A stretch of 64,000 bases of DNA from Bacterioplanoides sp965219715 (GTDB taxonomy: Bacteria; Pseudomonadota; Gammaproteobacteria; Pseudomonadales; Oceanobacteraceae), in assembly GCF_965219715.1 (NCBI RefSeq), contig NZ_OZ244785.1:3224001-3288000 (forward strand), given 5' to 3'. How positions within the stretch are numbered: position 1 is the first letter of the stretch; the number at the start of each line of letters is the position of its first letter. The translations under genes were made by a program, and so were the position numbers. Positions 46,818 through 55,840 of the stretch are shown here, in pieces. Under the pieces are notes generated by a model. It was not told the origin of the DNA. It saw only the letters and a list, made by a program, of their open reading frames with translations, and made no database searches.

Positions 46818-47375
46818 TTATTCCTGTGGAGATAAAACAGGGCCGGATTTAATAGGGCTATTCGCATGTTTATCGGTGCCATTACCCAGCTTGCCACTAG
46901 TGTTGCTACCCCAGCACACTACATTGTTACTCTCTAATAACGCACAACTATGTGAAAAACCTGCTGATACACTCCGGGCGTTATTGATGCCGCTCACTGC
47001 AACCGGAATATTGGTGTTTGTTTTTGTGTCATTACCCAGCTGCCCATTGTGGTTAGCGCCCCAGCACTTAATGCTGTTATTGGCTAATACCGCGCAGCTA
47101 TGGAAATAATCCGACGATACACTGAGGGCATCATTAGTGCCTATGACCGCCACAGGGAGGTCGGAATGTGCATTTCCGCCACTGGTGCCATTTCCCAGTT
47201 GACCTTCAAAGTTACGCCCCCAGCAAACGACACTCTGGTCGTCCAATACCGCACAGTTGTGACCATGTCCCGCTGATAGGTGTTTTATACTGATATCTGT
47301 TATGGTCTGCGGGGTTTGACTTTTACCGCCCGTCTGGCCTCTGCCCAACTGACCATAGAAGTTCTGACCCAACAA
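46818..47375 (-). pseudogene. C-terminal RCC1-repeat fragment of the frameshifted surface protein
   Basis: This 185-codon frame continues the RCC1 repeats of the gene just upstream (47300-50173) in another phase. It has about four repeats of the pattern HxCAVLxxxxVxCWGxNxxGQLGNG and ends at a natural stop after SPIKSGPVLSPQE. There is no proper start: the first in-frame codon is a TTG inside a repeat. It is the displaced end of one roughly 1118-aa protein, joined by restoring one G near 47368-47370. Confidence 0.8.
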
Positions 47376-50173
47376 GTGAGGCTATCATCCGTTAATATTG
47401 CACAGTTGTGGTTCTCCCCCAGCGATACGCTCTTGATATTATCAAGGGCACTGACCGGCAGCGGGCTATTGGTTTTATTGAGATTGTATCCATATCCCAG
47501 TTGAAAGCCATAATTACCGCCCCAGCAAACCATGCTATTGTCTGCCAATACCGCGCAGCTATGATTCACTGATGCCACTACACTATGGGCGCTATTAATG
47601 TCGTTTACTTTGACGGGGATATTGCTATTAGTGTCCTTGCCATTTCCCAATTGACCGTGATAATTACTACCCCAACACATCAGGCTATTGTCCGATAATA
47701 CCGCACAGCTATGGATAAATCCTGCTGACACACTTTGTGCGTTATTGATACCGTTGACGATCACTGGGAGGTTGGTACTTGTCCTCGTACCATTACCCAA
47801 TTGACCGTATTCGTTACCCCCCCAGCAAGCGACGCGATTATCTGTTAATACCGCACAGCCATGATTGCCTCCAGCAGATACTTGCAATGCTTCCAGTGGC
47901 GCAACGTATTCAATGGTTTTAATTTGATTACCAATTTCCAGTTGGTAACTGCCTGCTTCTTTGGCAGGCATGGTTAAAGAAATGTAATCATCGCGCTGGT
48001 CGTCCGGCGATAATGGCATAGTCAGATCGAGCTTAACCCCAACCATTGATAAACCACTGCCAAATATTTCGACTTTACTGCCACCCAGAGTACTCACGCG
48101 TGTAGGTGTCATCCGAGTGATTTCTGTCCTAGTGACCTCAATGCTAATGGTGGCAGTAGAGGAATTCAGCTCGCCGTCATTTACAGTAAAAGTAAAACTG
48201 TCTTCGCCAGAATAATCAGTATTTGGCGTATAGGTCAGGTTAGGTGTTTCGCCGGTTAATGAACCATTCGAAGGGCCCGTTTTGACTGAGTAACTCAATG
48301 TATCGTTTTCGATATCCGTGCCCATCAGAGTAATCTCAATGGGCTCATTTACTATCGTTTCAACGGTTTGTGTTGTGGCAACGGGCGCATCATTGACCGG
48401 CGTAACCGTAATAGTCGCAGTAGCCACAGCGTGACCACCATTGCCATCCATTGCTGAATAGAAAAAATAGTCTGAGCCGTATTCATTCAGGTTGGGTGTG
48501 TAGATTGCGGTTGAGCCGTTGACTTCTACTCGGCCTTTCGTGGGCAGTCTCGACACGGCGTACGTCAAATCATCATTTTCAGGATCTGTCGCGTTTAAGT
48601 CGATAGTAACGGAAGTATCTTCATTGGTGGTTGCCGTTACATTATTGGCTATCGGGTTATCATTTACCGCATTGATGGTGATATTCACCGTCGCGGTTTG
48701 TGAGTCTGCTGCTCCATCAGTTACTTTAAAGGTGAAGCTGTCCGAACCATTGATGTCGGCGTTCGGTGTGTAAGTCATATCAGGTGCTGTACCAGTGAGC
48801 ACGCCGTTGGTAGGAGCGTTTACAATCTCAAACGTCAGATTGTCGCCATCAATATCAGAGCCTGCCAGAGTGATAGAAAGTCGCGTATCTTCATTCGTTG
48901 TGACTTCTTGAGCGATTGCCCTTGGTGCATCATTTACCGGAGTAATGATGATTGATGCTGTCACCTTATTTGATGAGCTGATACCGTCACTGACCGAAAA
49001 CTCAAAAGCATCGTTGCCGTTTTCATTGGTATTAGGCGTATAGGTGGCTTCATTGCCATTAATGACCACACTGCCTTTTGATGGCTGGCTATGGACTGTA
49101 AACGTTAAATCATCTCCATCCACATCCATTCCATTCAAGCTCAATTTAAATAGGGTATCTTCCGTTGTTGTGCCGCTTGCAGCGAGTGCGATAGGAGTAT
49201 CGTTTTGTGCATTGATGGAAATATTAACAGTTGCTGTTTCGGAGTCCATTGCCCCATCATTCGCTTTAAACGTGAAGCTATCGTCGCCGTGATAATTAGC
49301 GTTTGGTTTATAAGTCAGATTGGGCGCTGTACCACTGATCTCTCCGTTGGTGGGATTATTTACAATCTCAAACGTCAGATCTGTACCATCAATATCGCTA
49401 GCCGCCAACGAAATAGCTAATGGTACATCTTCATCTGTTGTCACCGTTTGAGCGGTTGCCGTCGGCGCATCGTTTTGCGCGTTGATGGTGATATTAACGG
49501 TCGCGATTTCAGAATCTGCTGATTCATCATTCACTTTAAACGTGAAATGATCATCACCGTGATAGTCAGCGTTTGGCGCATAAGTCAGATTGGGCACCGT
49601 ACCACCGAGCTTACCGTTGGAAGGAGAATTCACAATCTCAAATGTCAGATCATTACCATCGATATCGGCTCCGGCCAGAATGATGGCTAATGGCGTATCT
49701 TCATTGGTCGAAACCGATTGATTACTGGCTTCAGGAACATCATTAACCGACGTAACATTCAGCTCAAACGAGATACGCTCGCTGATACCGTTGGATTCCG
49801 CCTCAATCGTAATGGTTGCTGTACCATTTTGGTTCGGTAATGGTGTTGCCGTCAGGCTATAGAAGGCGTCAGTTGCTGTGATTTCCAGGTTGTTATCTGG
49901 CAACAGAGTTTGATTATTCGAGGTTGTATTCAGGTTCAGATCAACGGCATCAATGTTATTCAGAGTGATAGTGACAAAGCCTTGCCAGGATTCATCTTCA
50001 TTAATGTTTTGATCGGAAATATCCTGAATATCGATTGCCGATACAGGGGCACTGGGTGATTGATTTACATCGCCGTTATTACTTCCGCCACCACCACCGC
50101 TACATGCAGTTAATAGCAGCGTTGTGATAAGCAATGACGGAAGCTTACCTGCAATAAGATTAAGAAGTGACAT
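47300..50173 (-). CDS. Large lipoprotein with cadherin-like and RCC1 repeats (3' end frameshifted)
   Basis: A 957-aa product with a lipoprotein signal (TTLLLTACSGGGGGS). Then come six to seven cadherin/Ig-like modules of about 90 residues, each with NEDT, LTYTPNADYHGDDSFTFK and TATVNITINAVNDAP-type segments; an IPT/TIG-like stretch (TRMTPTRVSTLGGSKVEIFGSG); and RCC1 propeller repeats (CAVLTDNRVACWGGNEYGQLG). The frame breaks in the fourth visible RCC1 repeat, where CWG is followed by missense residues and a stop. It probably sits on the cell surface and acts in adhesion or binding. It lies between the ure and urt operons on the opposite strand. Confidence 0.85.
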   Translation of the reverse strand: MSLLNLIAGKLPSLLITTLLLTACSGGGGGSNNGDVNQSPSAPVSAIDIQDISDQNINEDESWQGFVTITLNNIDAVDLNLNTTSNNQTLLPDNNLEITATDAFYSLTATPLPNQNGTATITIEAESNGISERISFELNVTSVNDVPEASNQSVSTNEDTPLAIILAGADIDGNDLTFEIVNSPSNGKLGGTVPNLTYAPNADYHGDDHFTFKVNDESADSEIATVNITINAQNDAPTATAQTVTTDEDVPLAISLAASDIDGTDLTFEIVNNPTNGEISGTAPNLTYKPNANYHGDDSFTFKANDGAMDSETATVNISINAQNDTPIALAASGTTTEDTLFKLSLNGMDVDGDDLTFTVHSQPSKGSVVINGNEATYTPNTNENGNDAFEFSVSDGISSSNKVTASIIITPVNDAPRAIAQEVTTNEDTRLSITLAGSDIDGDNLTFEIVNAPTNGVLTGTAPDMTYTPNADINGSDSFTFKVTDGAADSQTATVNITINAVNDNPIANNVTATTNEDTSVTIDLNATDPENDDLTYAVSRLPTKGRVEVNGSTAIYTPNLNEYGSDYFFYSAMDGNGGHAVATATITVTPVNDAPVATTQTVETIVNEPIEITLMGTDIENDTLSYSVKTGPSNGSLTGETPNLTYTPNTDYSGEDSFTFTVNDGELNSSTATISIEVTRTEITRMTPTRVSTLGGSKVEIFGSGLSMVGVKLDLTMPLSPDDQRDDYISLTMPAKEAGSYQLEIGNQIKTIEYVAPLEALQVSAGGNHGCAVLTDNRVACWGGNEYGQLGNGTRTSTNLPVIVNGINNAQSVSAGFIHSCAVLSDNSLMCWGSNYHGQLGNGKDTNSNIPVKVNDINSAHSVVASVNHSCAVLADNSMVCWGGNYGFQLGYGYNLNKTNSPLPVSALDNIKSVSLGENHNCAILTDDSLTCWVRTSMVSWAEARRAVKVKPRRP

Positions 50174-50508
50174 ACTTCCTCCTGAAGCGTTTTATACATA
50201 CCTGAATGAATGCCAACGACTTACCTTATTAACCCGCAGATGGTGGTAACAATAAGGGTAGCAATACAATTTTGTGTAGATTTCAACCAATAAATACGTC
50301 AATAGCATTCCATAAGATGTAAGGCTGATTATCTTATGGGTGTATTGATGATCACATTCGCGCTACTGACTATGAACGACAATCGTCATTCATCATCAAT
50401 CCGGGGCCTGACAAAGGCGGCATTCTTGTTGCCGATAGATAAAAACTCCAGTCATTGCCGCATTTTTGTTTTGAAGTTAATACTTTCTAATTAGTTTTAT
50501 CAGTTATT

Positions 50509-50523
50509 GCACCAATGCGGTGA
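50509..50523. promoter_or_regulatory. NtrC-like enhancer site upstream of urtA
   Basis: GCACC-AATGC-GGTGA, one base from the GCACY-N5-GGTGC pattern and extended by a matching T on the left. It lies about 125 bp upstream of the sigma-54-type promoter, a normal enhancer distance. Confidence 0.6.
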
Positions 50524-50638
50524 TTTCAAATCAGTGAATGAGTCTCTCTGGTGCGTCGCTCAGTCATATTCACTACGAAAATTGAGGAAATGCCCCAATT
50601 TATGCAAAGAATGCTTTAAAAACAGGCACCTATAAAAC

Positions 50639-50654
50639 TGGTACACGCTTTGCT
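50639..50654 (+). promoter_or_regulatory. Sigma-54-type promoter of urtA
   Basis: TGGTAC-ACGCT-TTGCT fits TGGCAC-N5-TTGCW with one mismatch and exact spacing. The implied start gives a leader of about 80 nt before urtA. Confidence 0.65.
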
Positions 50655-50746
50655 CTGCATTGTTCATACGAAAATTTAAATCCGTTAAATAACGTATCCA
50701 CTTCGGTGGCACCATTTAAATAATCCGCATAAAAGGATGAATGATC

Positions 50747-52057
50747 ATGAAAAAAGCTGGAATGAATGTTCTGAAAACTGCTGGAAAAGTAATGGCAATC
50801 AGTGCTTTGGCAGCCGGTGTAAGTCTGGCCAATGCCGCAGACACGATTAAAGTGGGCGTATTGCACTCCCTGTCCGGAACCATGGCCATTTCTGAAACGA
50901 CATTAAAAGATACCGTTTTAATGATGATTGAAGAGCAGAATAAAAAAGGTGGGTTATTAGGTAAAAAACTGGAAGCTGTTGTGGTTGACCCGGCTTCTAA
51001 CTGGCCTTTATTTGCGGAAAAAACCCGCGAGCTGTTAGAAAAAGAAGACGTAGATGTCATTTTCGGCTGCTGGACGTCTGTTTCCCGAAAGTCTGTTCTG
51101 CCGGTAGTAGAAGAGCTGAACGGTTTATTGTTCTACCCGGTTCAGTATGAAGGTGAAGAGTCTTCGTATAACGTATTTTATACCGGTGCCGCACCAAACC
51201 AGCAGGCAATTCCTGCGGTTGATTACCTGATGGATGAAGTGGGTGCTGAACGCTGGGTACTGGCGGGTACCGATTATGTTTATCCACGTACCACTAATAA
51301 AATTCTGGAAAGCTACCTGAAGTCGAAAGGTGTTGCTGAAAAAGACATCATGGTGAATTACACGCCATTTGGTCACAGCGATTGGCAGACGATTGTTTCT
51401 GATATTAAAAAGTTCGGTAGTGCAGGCAAGAAAACCGCTGTGGTTTCAACCGTAAACGGTGATGCAAACGTTCCTTTCTATAAAGAATTAGCGAACCAGG
51501 GTATCAGCGCTGAAGATATTCCAGTGGTTGCTTTCTCGGTTGGTGAAGAAGAACTGTCTGGTTTTGACACCTCTCCATTAGTTGGTCACCTGGCAGCCTG
51601 GAACTACTTCCAGAGCGCCGATTCGAAAGTAAACGACCAGTTTATTGAGCAATGGCAGGGTTACACCAAAGACGACGACCGTGTCACCAATGACCCAATG
51701 GAAGCGACTTATATCGGCTTCAAAATGTGGGCAAAAGCGGTTGAGAAAGCCAAAAGTGAGGACGTAGATAAAGTTCGTGCCGCTATGTATGGCATCGAAG
51801 TACCAAACCTGACTGGCGGTATGGCGAAGATGAACAAAAACCACCACCTGTCGAAACCGGTTCTGATTGGTGAAATCCAGGATGATGGCCAATTCGATAT
51901 CGTCTGGAAAACCGATGAAGTTGTTAAAGGTGATGCCTGGACTGACTACCTGCCAGAATCTGCCAACCTGATCTCTGACTGGACCGCTCCGGTTAACTGC
52001 GGCAACTACAACACAGTGACTAAAACCTGTGGCGGTAGCTCTGTAGCTGCAGAATAA
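50747..52057 (+). CDS. urtA: Urea ABC transporter substrate-binding protein UrtA
   Basis: A 436-aa periplasmic binding protein of the branched-chain amino acid/urea type. A signal peptide (TAGKVMAISALAAGVSLANAA) is followed by IKVGVLHSLSGTMAISETTL, VDPASNWPLFAEKTRELL and VIFGCWTSVSRKSVLPVVEE, all typical of UrtA. ATG 50747 is preferred over 50741 because AGGA is then 9 nt away. It captures urea for UrtBCDE. Downstream hairpin before urtB. Confidence 0.95.
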   Translation: MKKAGMNVLKTAGKVMAISALAAGVSLANAADTIKVGVLHSLSGTMAISETTLKDTVLMMIEEQNKKGGLLGKKLEAVVVDPASNWPLFAEKTRELLEKEDVDVIFGCWTSVSRKSVLPVVEELNGLLFYPVQYEGEESSYNVFYTGAAPNQQAIPAVDYLMDEVGAERWVLAGTDYVYPRTTNKILESYLKSKGVAEKDIMVNYTPFGHSDWQTIVSDIKKFGSAGKKTAVVSTVNGDANVPFYKELANQGISAEDIPVVAFSVGEEELSGFDTSPLVGHLAAWNYFQSADSKVNDQFIEQWQGYTKDDDRVTNDPMEATYIGFKMWAKAVEKAKSEDVDKVRAAMYGIEVPNLTGGMAKMNKNHHLSKPVLIGEIQDDGQFDIVWKTDEVVKGDAWTDYLPESANLISDWTAPVNCGNYNTVTKTCGGSSVAAE

Positions 52058-52079
52058 GCAATCGCTTATTGAACTTTAA

Positions 52080-52102
52080 GCCGGGCCGATAGTTGGCCCG
52101 GC
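52080..52102 (+). terminator. GC-rich hairpin between urtA and urtB
   Basis: Perfect 8-bp arms GCCGGGCC/GGCCCGGC with a 7-nt loop and a short T-run after it. It is placed to reduce read-through into the permease genes or protect urtA mRNA, as is common after binding-protein genes. Confidence 0.65.
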
Positions 52103-52122
52103 GCTTTTACACGGATATTCCC

Positions 52123-53751
52123 ATGCGACACTTTTTATTTGCCAGATTGTTCCCGGTGCTGGCGTTGTTGTGCTTTTCTTCGGCTCAGGTCTGGGCAGCA
52201 AACGATTCATTAGAAGATATTTCCCAACAGCTGGTGAAAGCCAGTTATAAACAAAAAGCCGATATTATCGATTTAATATCAGCCTCTGAAGACGATTATA
52301 AAGTAACCCTGTTAACCGCTCTGGTTAGCTCTGACTTGTATTACCGGAAAGCCGACAAGTTATTAGTCTTAGTTGATTCGTTTAGAAAAGAAGACGGTAT
52401 TGTTTCTGCTTTCGGAAACCAGGCCATTGAAAATACCGGCAAACGAAAATTCAAGAAAATCGGCGTTAATAATTCTCTGCGTAAAAAAATACGCTCTGCA
52501 CTTGCAATGATACGAATTTCAAGTGGTACGGATGAGCAGCGCCTGGATGCTGCACGAGATCTTCTGAAAAACAGTAAGACAGTTAATAGCGAAACACTAA
52601 AAAATCTGGTTAAAAAGGAAGAATCAAAAGACGTCGCCGACGTCCTGAAAATTACTCTGGCGATTAAAGAGCTAGCCAGCGATAGCGAAGAGGTTCGTAT
52701 TGAAGCTATTACTGCATTGGAGCGATCTTTATATCCGGAAGTTCGGGCGGCGCTGAGTAAATTTGTCAGCAATTTCAGCGAAGAAGACAAACAAAGCCGT
52801 AGTAGCGAATATGCACTGGCAGAAAAAACAATCGAGAGTATCGATCAGCTACTGAAAGTAAACAGCTACGCTGAGAATCTCTACTTTGGATTGTCGTTGG
52901 GCGCTGTATTGTTGTTAGCGGCGATTGGCCTGGCGATTACTTTTGGCGTGATGGGCGTGATTAATATGGCCCACGGCGAAATGATTATGCTGGGTGCTTA
53001 TACCACCTATGTTGTGCAGCAATTGATGCCAGACTCTATTGGTTTATCTCTGGTGGTTGCTGTGCCTGCCGCGTTTTTAGTGAGTGGTTTGGTTGGTGTA
53101 TTAATCGAGCGTTCGGTTATTCGTCATTTATACGGCCGTCCACTGGAAACCTTATTGGCAACGTTTGGTATCAGCCTGGTATTACAACAGGCGGTGCGTT
53201 CAATTTTTGGCCCATTAAACCGCGACGTTACCACGCCGGACTGGATGGCGGGTACCTTTATGATTAATCCGGCGCTGGAACTTACCTATAACCGTTTATA
53301 CATCATTATTTTCAGTTTGATGGTGCTGGCGGTACTTGCACTTGTACTGAAACGTACCTTGTTTGGTTTGCAGATGCGTGCCGTTACCATGAATCGTCCA
53401 ATGGCAAACTCGATGGGAATTCGCACCGGTTGGGTGGATGCGCTGACGTTTGGTTTGGGCTCCGGCATCGCTGGTATTGCTGGTGTTGCGTTGAGTCAGC
53501 TCACTAACGTAGGCCCGAATTTAGGTCAGGCTTATATCATCGATTCCTTTATGGTGGTGGTCTTTGGTGGTGTTGGCAATTTATGGGGCACTCTGGTTGC
53601 AGCGATGTCATTGGGTGTGGCGAATAAATTCTTCGAACCGGTTGCCGGAGCGGTATTAGCGAAAATCCTGGTGCTGGTATTTATCATTCTGTTTATTCAG
53701 AAACGACCTCGCGGCTTATTTGCGCTGAAAGGTCGGGCGGTAGAGGGGTGA
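52123..53751 (+). CDS. urtB: Urea ABC transporter permease UrtB
   Basis: A 542-aa inner-membrane permease. From the ATG at 52123 a signal peptide (FPVLALLCFSSAQVWA) leads a periplasmic helical extension of about 230 residues, known for proteobacterial UrtB. The LivH-like permease domain follows (GLAITFGVMGVINMAHGEMI, LLATFGISLVLQQAVRSIFG, RAVTMNRPMANSMGI). It pairs with UrtC to form the channel. Upstream start codons in frame would precede the signal peptide and are rejected. Confidence 0.93.
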   Translation: MRHFLFARLFPVLALLCFSSAQVWAANDSLEDISQQLVKASYKQKADIIDLISASEDDYKVTLLTALVSSDLYYRKADKLLVLVDSFRKEDGIVSAFGNQAIENTGKRKFKKIGVNNSLRKKIRSALAMIRISSGTDEQRLDAARDLLKNSKTVNSETLKNLVKKEESKDVADVLKITLAIKELASDSEEVRIEAITALERSLYPEVRAALSKFVSNFSEEDKQSRSSEYALAEKTIESIDQLLKVNSYAENLYFGLSLGAVLLLAAIGLAITFGVMGVINMAHGEMIMLGAYTTYVVQQLMPDSIGLSLVVAVPAAFLVSGLVGVLIERSVIRHLYGRPLETLLATFGISLVLQQAVRSIFGPLNRDVTTPDWMAGTFMINPALELTYNRLYIIIFSLMVLAVLALVLKRTLFGLQMRAVTMNRPMANSMGIRTGWVDALTFGLGSGIAGIAGVALSQLTNVGPNLGQAYIIDSFMVVVFGGVGNLWGTLVAAMSLGVANKFFEPVAGAVLAKILVLVFIILFIQKRPRGLFALKGRAVEG

Positions 53752-53762
53752 GTAAGGGGATT

Positions 53763-54938
53763 ATGATGAATACATTAAAACTTGGGCCTGTTACCTCTTT
53801 GCTGGCAAACGACCCTGCCGGACAAAGGTTGGTTAAAGCCATTCTGGCGCTCGCAGTGATTATTCCATTCTGTAATCTGGTATTTCCGGAAGGATCGCTG
53901 TTTCACGTATCGACTTATACCATGACGTTGTTGGGTAAATATCTGTGTTATGCCCTGTTAGCGTTAGCGGTGGATTTAATCTGGGGATATTGCGGTATTC
54001 TCAGTCTCGGCCACGGTGCATTTTTCGCACTGGGTGGTTACGCCATAGGGATGTATCTGATGCGTCAGATTGGCGATCGTGGTGTATACGGCAACCCGGA
54101 ATTACCAGACTTTATGGTATTTCTGAACTGGACGGAATTACCCTGGTATTGGTTTGGTTTCGATCAGTTCTGGTTTGCCGCCATTATGATTCTGGCCGCT
54201 CCCGGTATTCTCGCCTTTGTATTTGGTGCTTTGGCATTCCGTTCCCGGGTGACTGGTGTATATCTGTCGATTATTACCCAGGCGCTGACGTACGCCCTGA
54301 TGCTGGCCTTCTTCCGTAACGATATGGGCTTTGGTGGTAACAACGGTTTAACCGACTTTAAAGATATTCTCGGGTTTGATTTACAGTCTGACACCACACG
54401 CGCAGCTCTGTTTGTTGCTTCTGCTTTAGCGCTGGTGATGGGCTATCTGATCAGCCGTTTTATTGTTGACTCAAAACTAGGTCGGGTGTTGGTTGCCGTA
54501 CGGGATGCCGAATCCCGAACGCGTTTTATGGGTTACCGCGTCGAGAACTATAAGTTATTCGTCTTTATCGTTTCGTCCATGCTGGCCGGTGTTGCAGGTG
54601 CGTTATACGTCCCTCAGGTTGGCATTATTAATCCTGGTGAGTTTGCACCTATTTTCTCGATAGAAATCATTATCTGGGTTGCTGTGGGTGGCCGCGGCAC
54701 TCTATACGGCGCGGTTATTGGTGCCTTCCTGGTCAACTACGCCAAAACTTACTTTACCGGTGCATTTGCAGAACTCTGGTTATTCCTGTTGGGCGGATTA
54801 TTTGTATTAACGACTTTGTATTTGCCTAAAGGCGTAGTTGGCTTATGGAATCAGATCAAAGAAAAACGCGCTGAAAAAACATTGTCGGACAACGATGATG
54901 GCAGCGTTACCGAACTAGCGACCGGAGGTAAAGCATGA
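53763..54938 (+). CDS. urtC: Urea ABC transporter permease UrtC
   Basis: A 391-aa LivM-like permease with about nine membrane segments. Signatures: LALAVDLIWGYCGILSLGHG, RSRVTGVYLSIITQALTYAL and GRVLVAVRDAESRTRFMGY. The frame overlaps urtB by four bases if GTG 53748 is used; ATG 53763 or 53766 fits the AAGGGG site better. Its last four bases overlap urtD. Confidence 0.93.
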   Translation: MMNTLKLGPVTSLLANDPAGQRLVKAILALAVIIPFCNLVFPEGSLFHVSTYTMTLLGKYLCYALLALAVDLIWGYCGILSLGHGAFFALGGYAIGMYLMRQIGDRGVYGNPELPDFMVFLNWTELPWYWFGFDQFWFAAIMILAAPGILAFVFGALAFRSRVTGVYLSIITQALTYALMLAFFRNDMGFGGNNGLTDFKDILGFDLQSDTTRAALFVASALALVMGYLISRFIVDSKLGRVLVAVRDAESRTRFMGYRVENYKLFVFIVSSMLAGVAGALYVPQVGIINPGEFAPIFSIEIIIWVAVGGRGTLYGAVIGAFLVNYAKTYFTGAFAELWLFLLGGLFVLTTLYLPKGVVGLWNQIKEKRAEKTLSDNDDGSVTELATGGKA

Positions 54939-55699
54939 GCTTAGCAACTCAACATATCGAAAACCCATCGGTGCTTTATCTCGATGGTGTCAGTGTCAGT
55001 TTTGATGGTTTTAAAGCGCTTAACTCTTTATCTCTGTGTATTGAGCCGGGAGAAATGCGCGCCATTATTGGCCCCAACGGCGCTGGTAAAACCACCATGA
55101 TGGATGTGATTACCGGTAAAACCAAACCCGATACCGGTACCTTATTATTTAAGGATGAATTCGATTTAACCCAGTATGACGAAGCGGCGGTTGCCAATTT
55201 GGGTATTGGTCGTAAATTCCAGAAACCCAGTGTGATTGAAAGCCTGACGATTTTTGAAAACCTGGAAATGTCGTTAAAAGGCGGTCGTTCAGTTTGGCAG
55301 GCATTGCGTCATAAATTATCTTCTGGTCAAAGCGATAAGCTGGATGAAATTCTCGGCATGATTGATCTGAAAGATCAGGTGCATAACTTGGCGGGGAATT
55401 TATCTCACGGTCAAAAGCAGTGGCTGGAAATTGGCATGTTGCTGGGGCAGGAACCTGAGTTGCTGTTAATTGATGAACCAGCTGCGGGTATGACGGATGA
55501 AGAAACCATGAAAACCGCCGAGCTGTTTAAAGAGTTGGCAAAAAGCCATTCGTTAATGGTAGTTGAGCACGATATGGATTTTATCGACGCATTGGATTGC
55601 CGCGTAACCGTTCTTAACGAAGGCAGTGTGTTAGCGGAAGGTTCACTCGCATCAGTAAAAGCGAACGAAGATGTAATCGAAAAATACCTAGGTCGGTAA
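54935..55699 (+). CDS. urtD: Urea ABC transporter ATP-binding protein UrtD
   Basis: A 254-aa LivG-like ATPase. Walker A is IGPNGAGKTTMMDVI, the signature motif LSHGQKQWLEIGMLL, Walker B LLLIDEPAAGMTDEE, and the switch histidine lies in MVVEHDMDFI. It starts within the urtC stop (ATGA overlap). Works with UrtE to power uptake. A structured repeat separates it from urtE. Confidence 0.95.
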   Translation: MSLATQHIENPSVLYLDGVSVSFDGFKALNSLSLCIEPGEMRAIIGPNGAGKTTMMDVITGKTKPDTGTLLFKDEFDLTQYDEAAVANLGIGRKFQKPSVIESLTIFENLEMSLKGGRSVWQALRHKLSSGQSDKLDEILGMIDLKDQVHNLAGNLSHGQKQWLEIGMLLGQEPELLLIDEPAAGMTDEETMKTAELFKELAKSHSLMVVEHDMDFIDALDCRVTVLNEGSVLAEGSLASVKANEDVIEKYLGR

Positions 55700-55701
55700 T
55701 A

Positions 55702-55820
55702 AAGCTATTTGCATTGCTGCTACGGCGTTAAAATTTTATTCGAAATACTCATTTATGATTTATAAACTCCGTTTTCTTATCAAATTTTGCCTTGTATCAG
55801 CTGCTTCAATAACGCTTTAT
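55702..55820 (+). repeat. Structured intergenic repeat A, copy 3 (urtD-urtE)
   Basis: Outer stem GCGTTA/TAACGC; main stem AAAATTTTAT/ATCAAATTTT with one mismatch; inner hairpin TTTAT/ATAAA. The loop segment CTCATTTATGATTTATAAAC is identical to copy 2, although the copies are 11.6 kb apart. Confidence 0.82.
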
Positions 55821-55840
55821 CAAAATTGAGAAATAAAGCT

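Larger units (their letters stand above)
50174..50746. other. Regulatory region between the surface lipoprotein and urtA
   Basis: No gene is apparent in these 573 bp. The left end must carry the promoter of the minus-strand lipoprotein gene. The right half carries an NtrC-like site and a sigma-54-type promoter for urtA, listed separately. No further repeat was recognised. Confidence 0.6.

Noticed and set aside
47280..47504. Plus-strand frames across the RCC1/cadherin gene
   Set aside because: These are mirror frames of a repeat-rich minus-strand gene and share no known family.
55787..55840. N-terminal extension of UrtE
   Set aside because: It would translate the end of structured repeat A; the UrtE family begins at ATG 55841.
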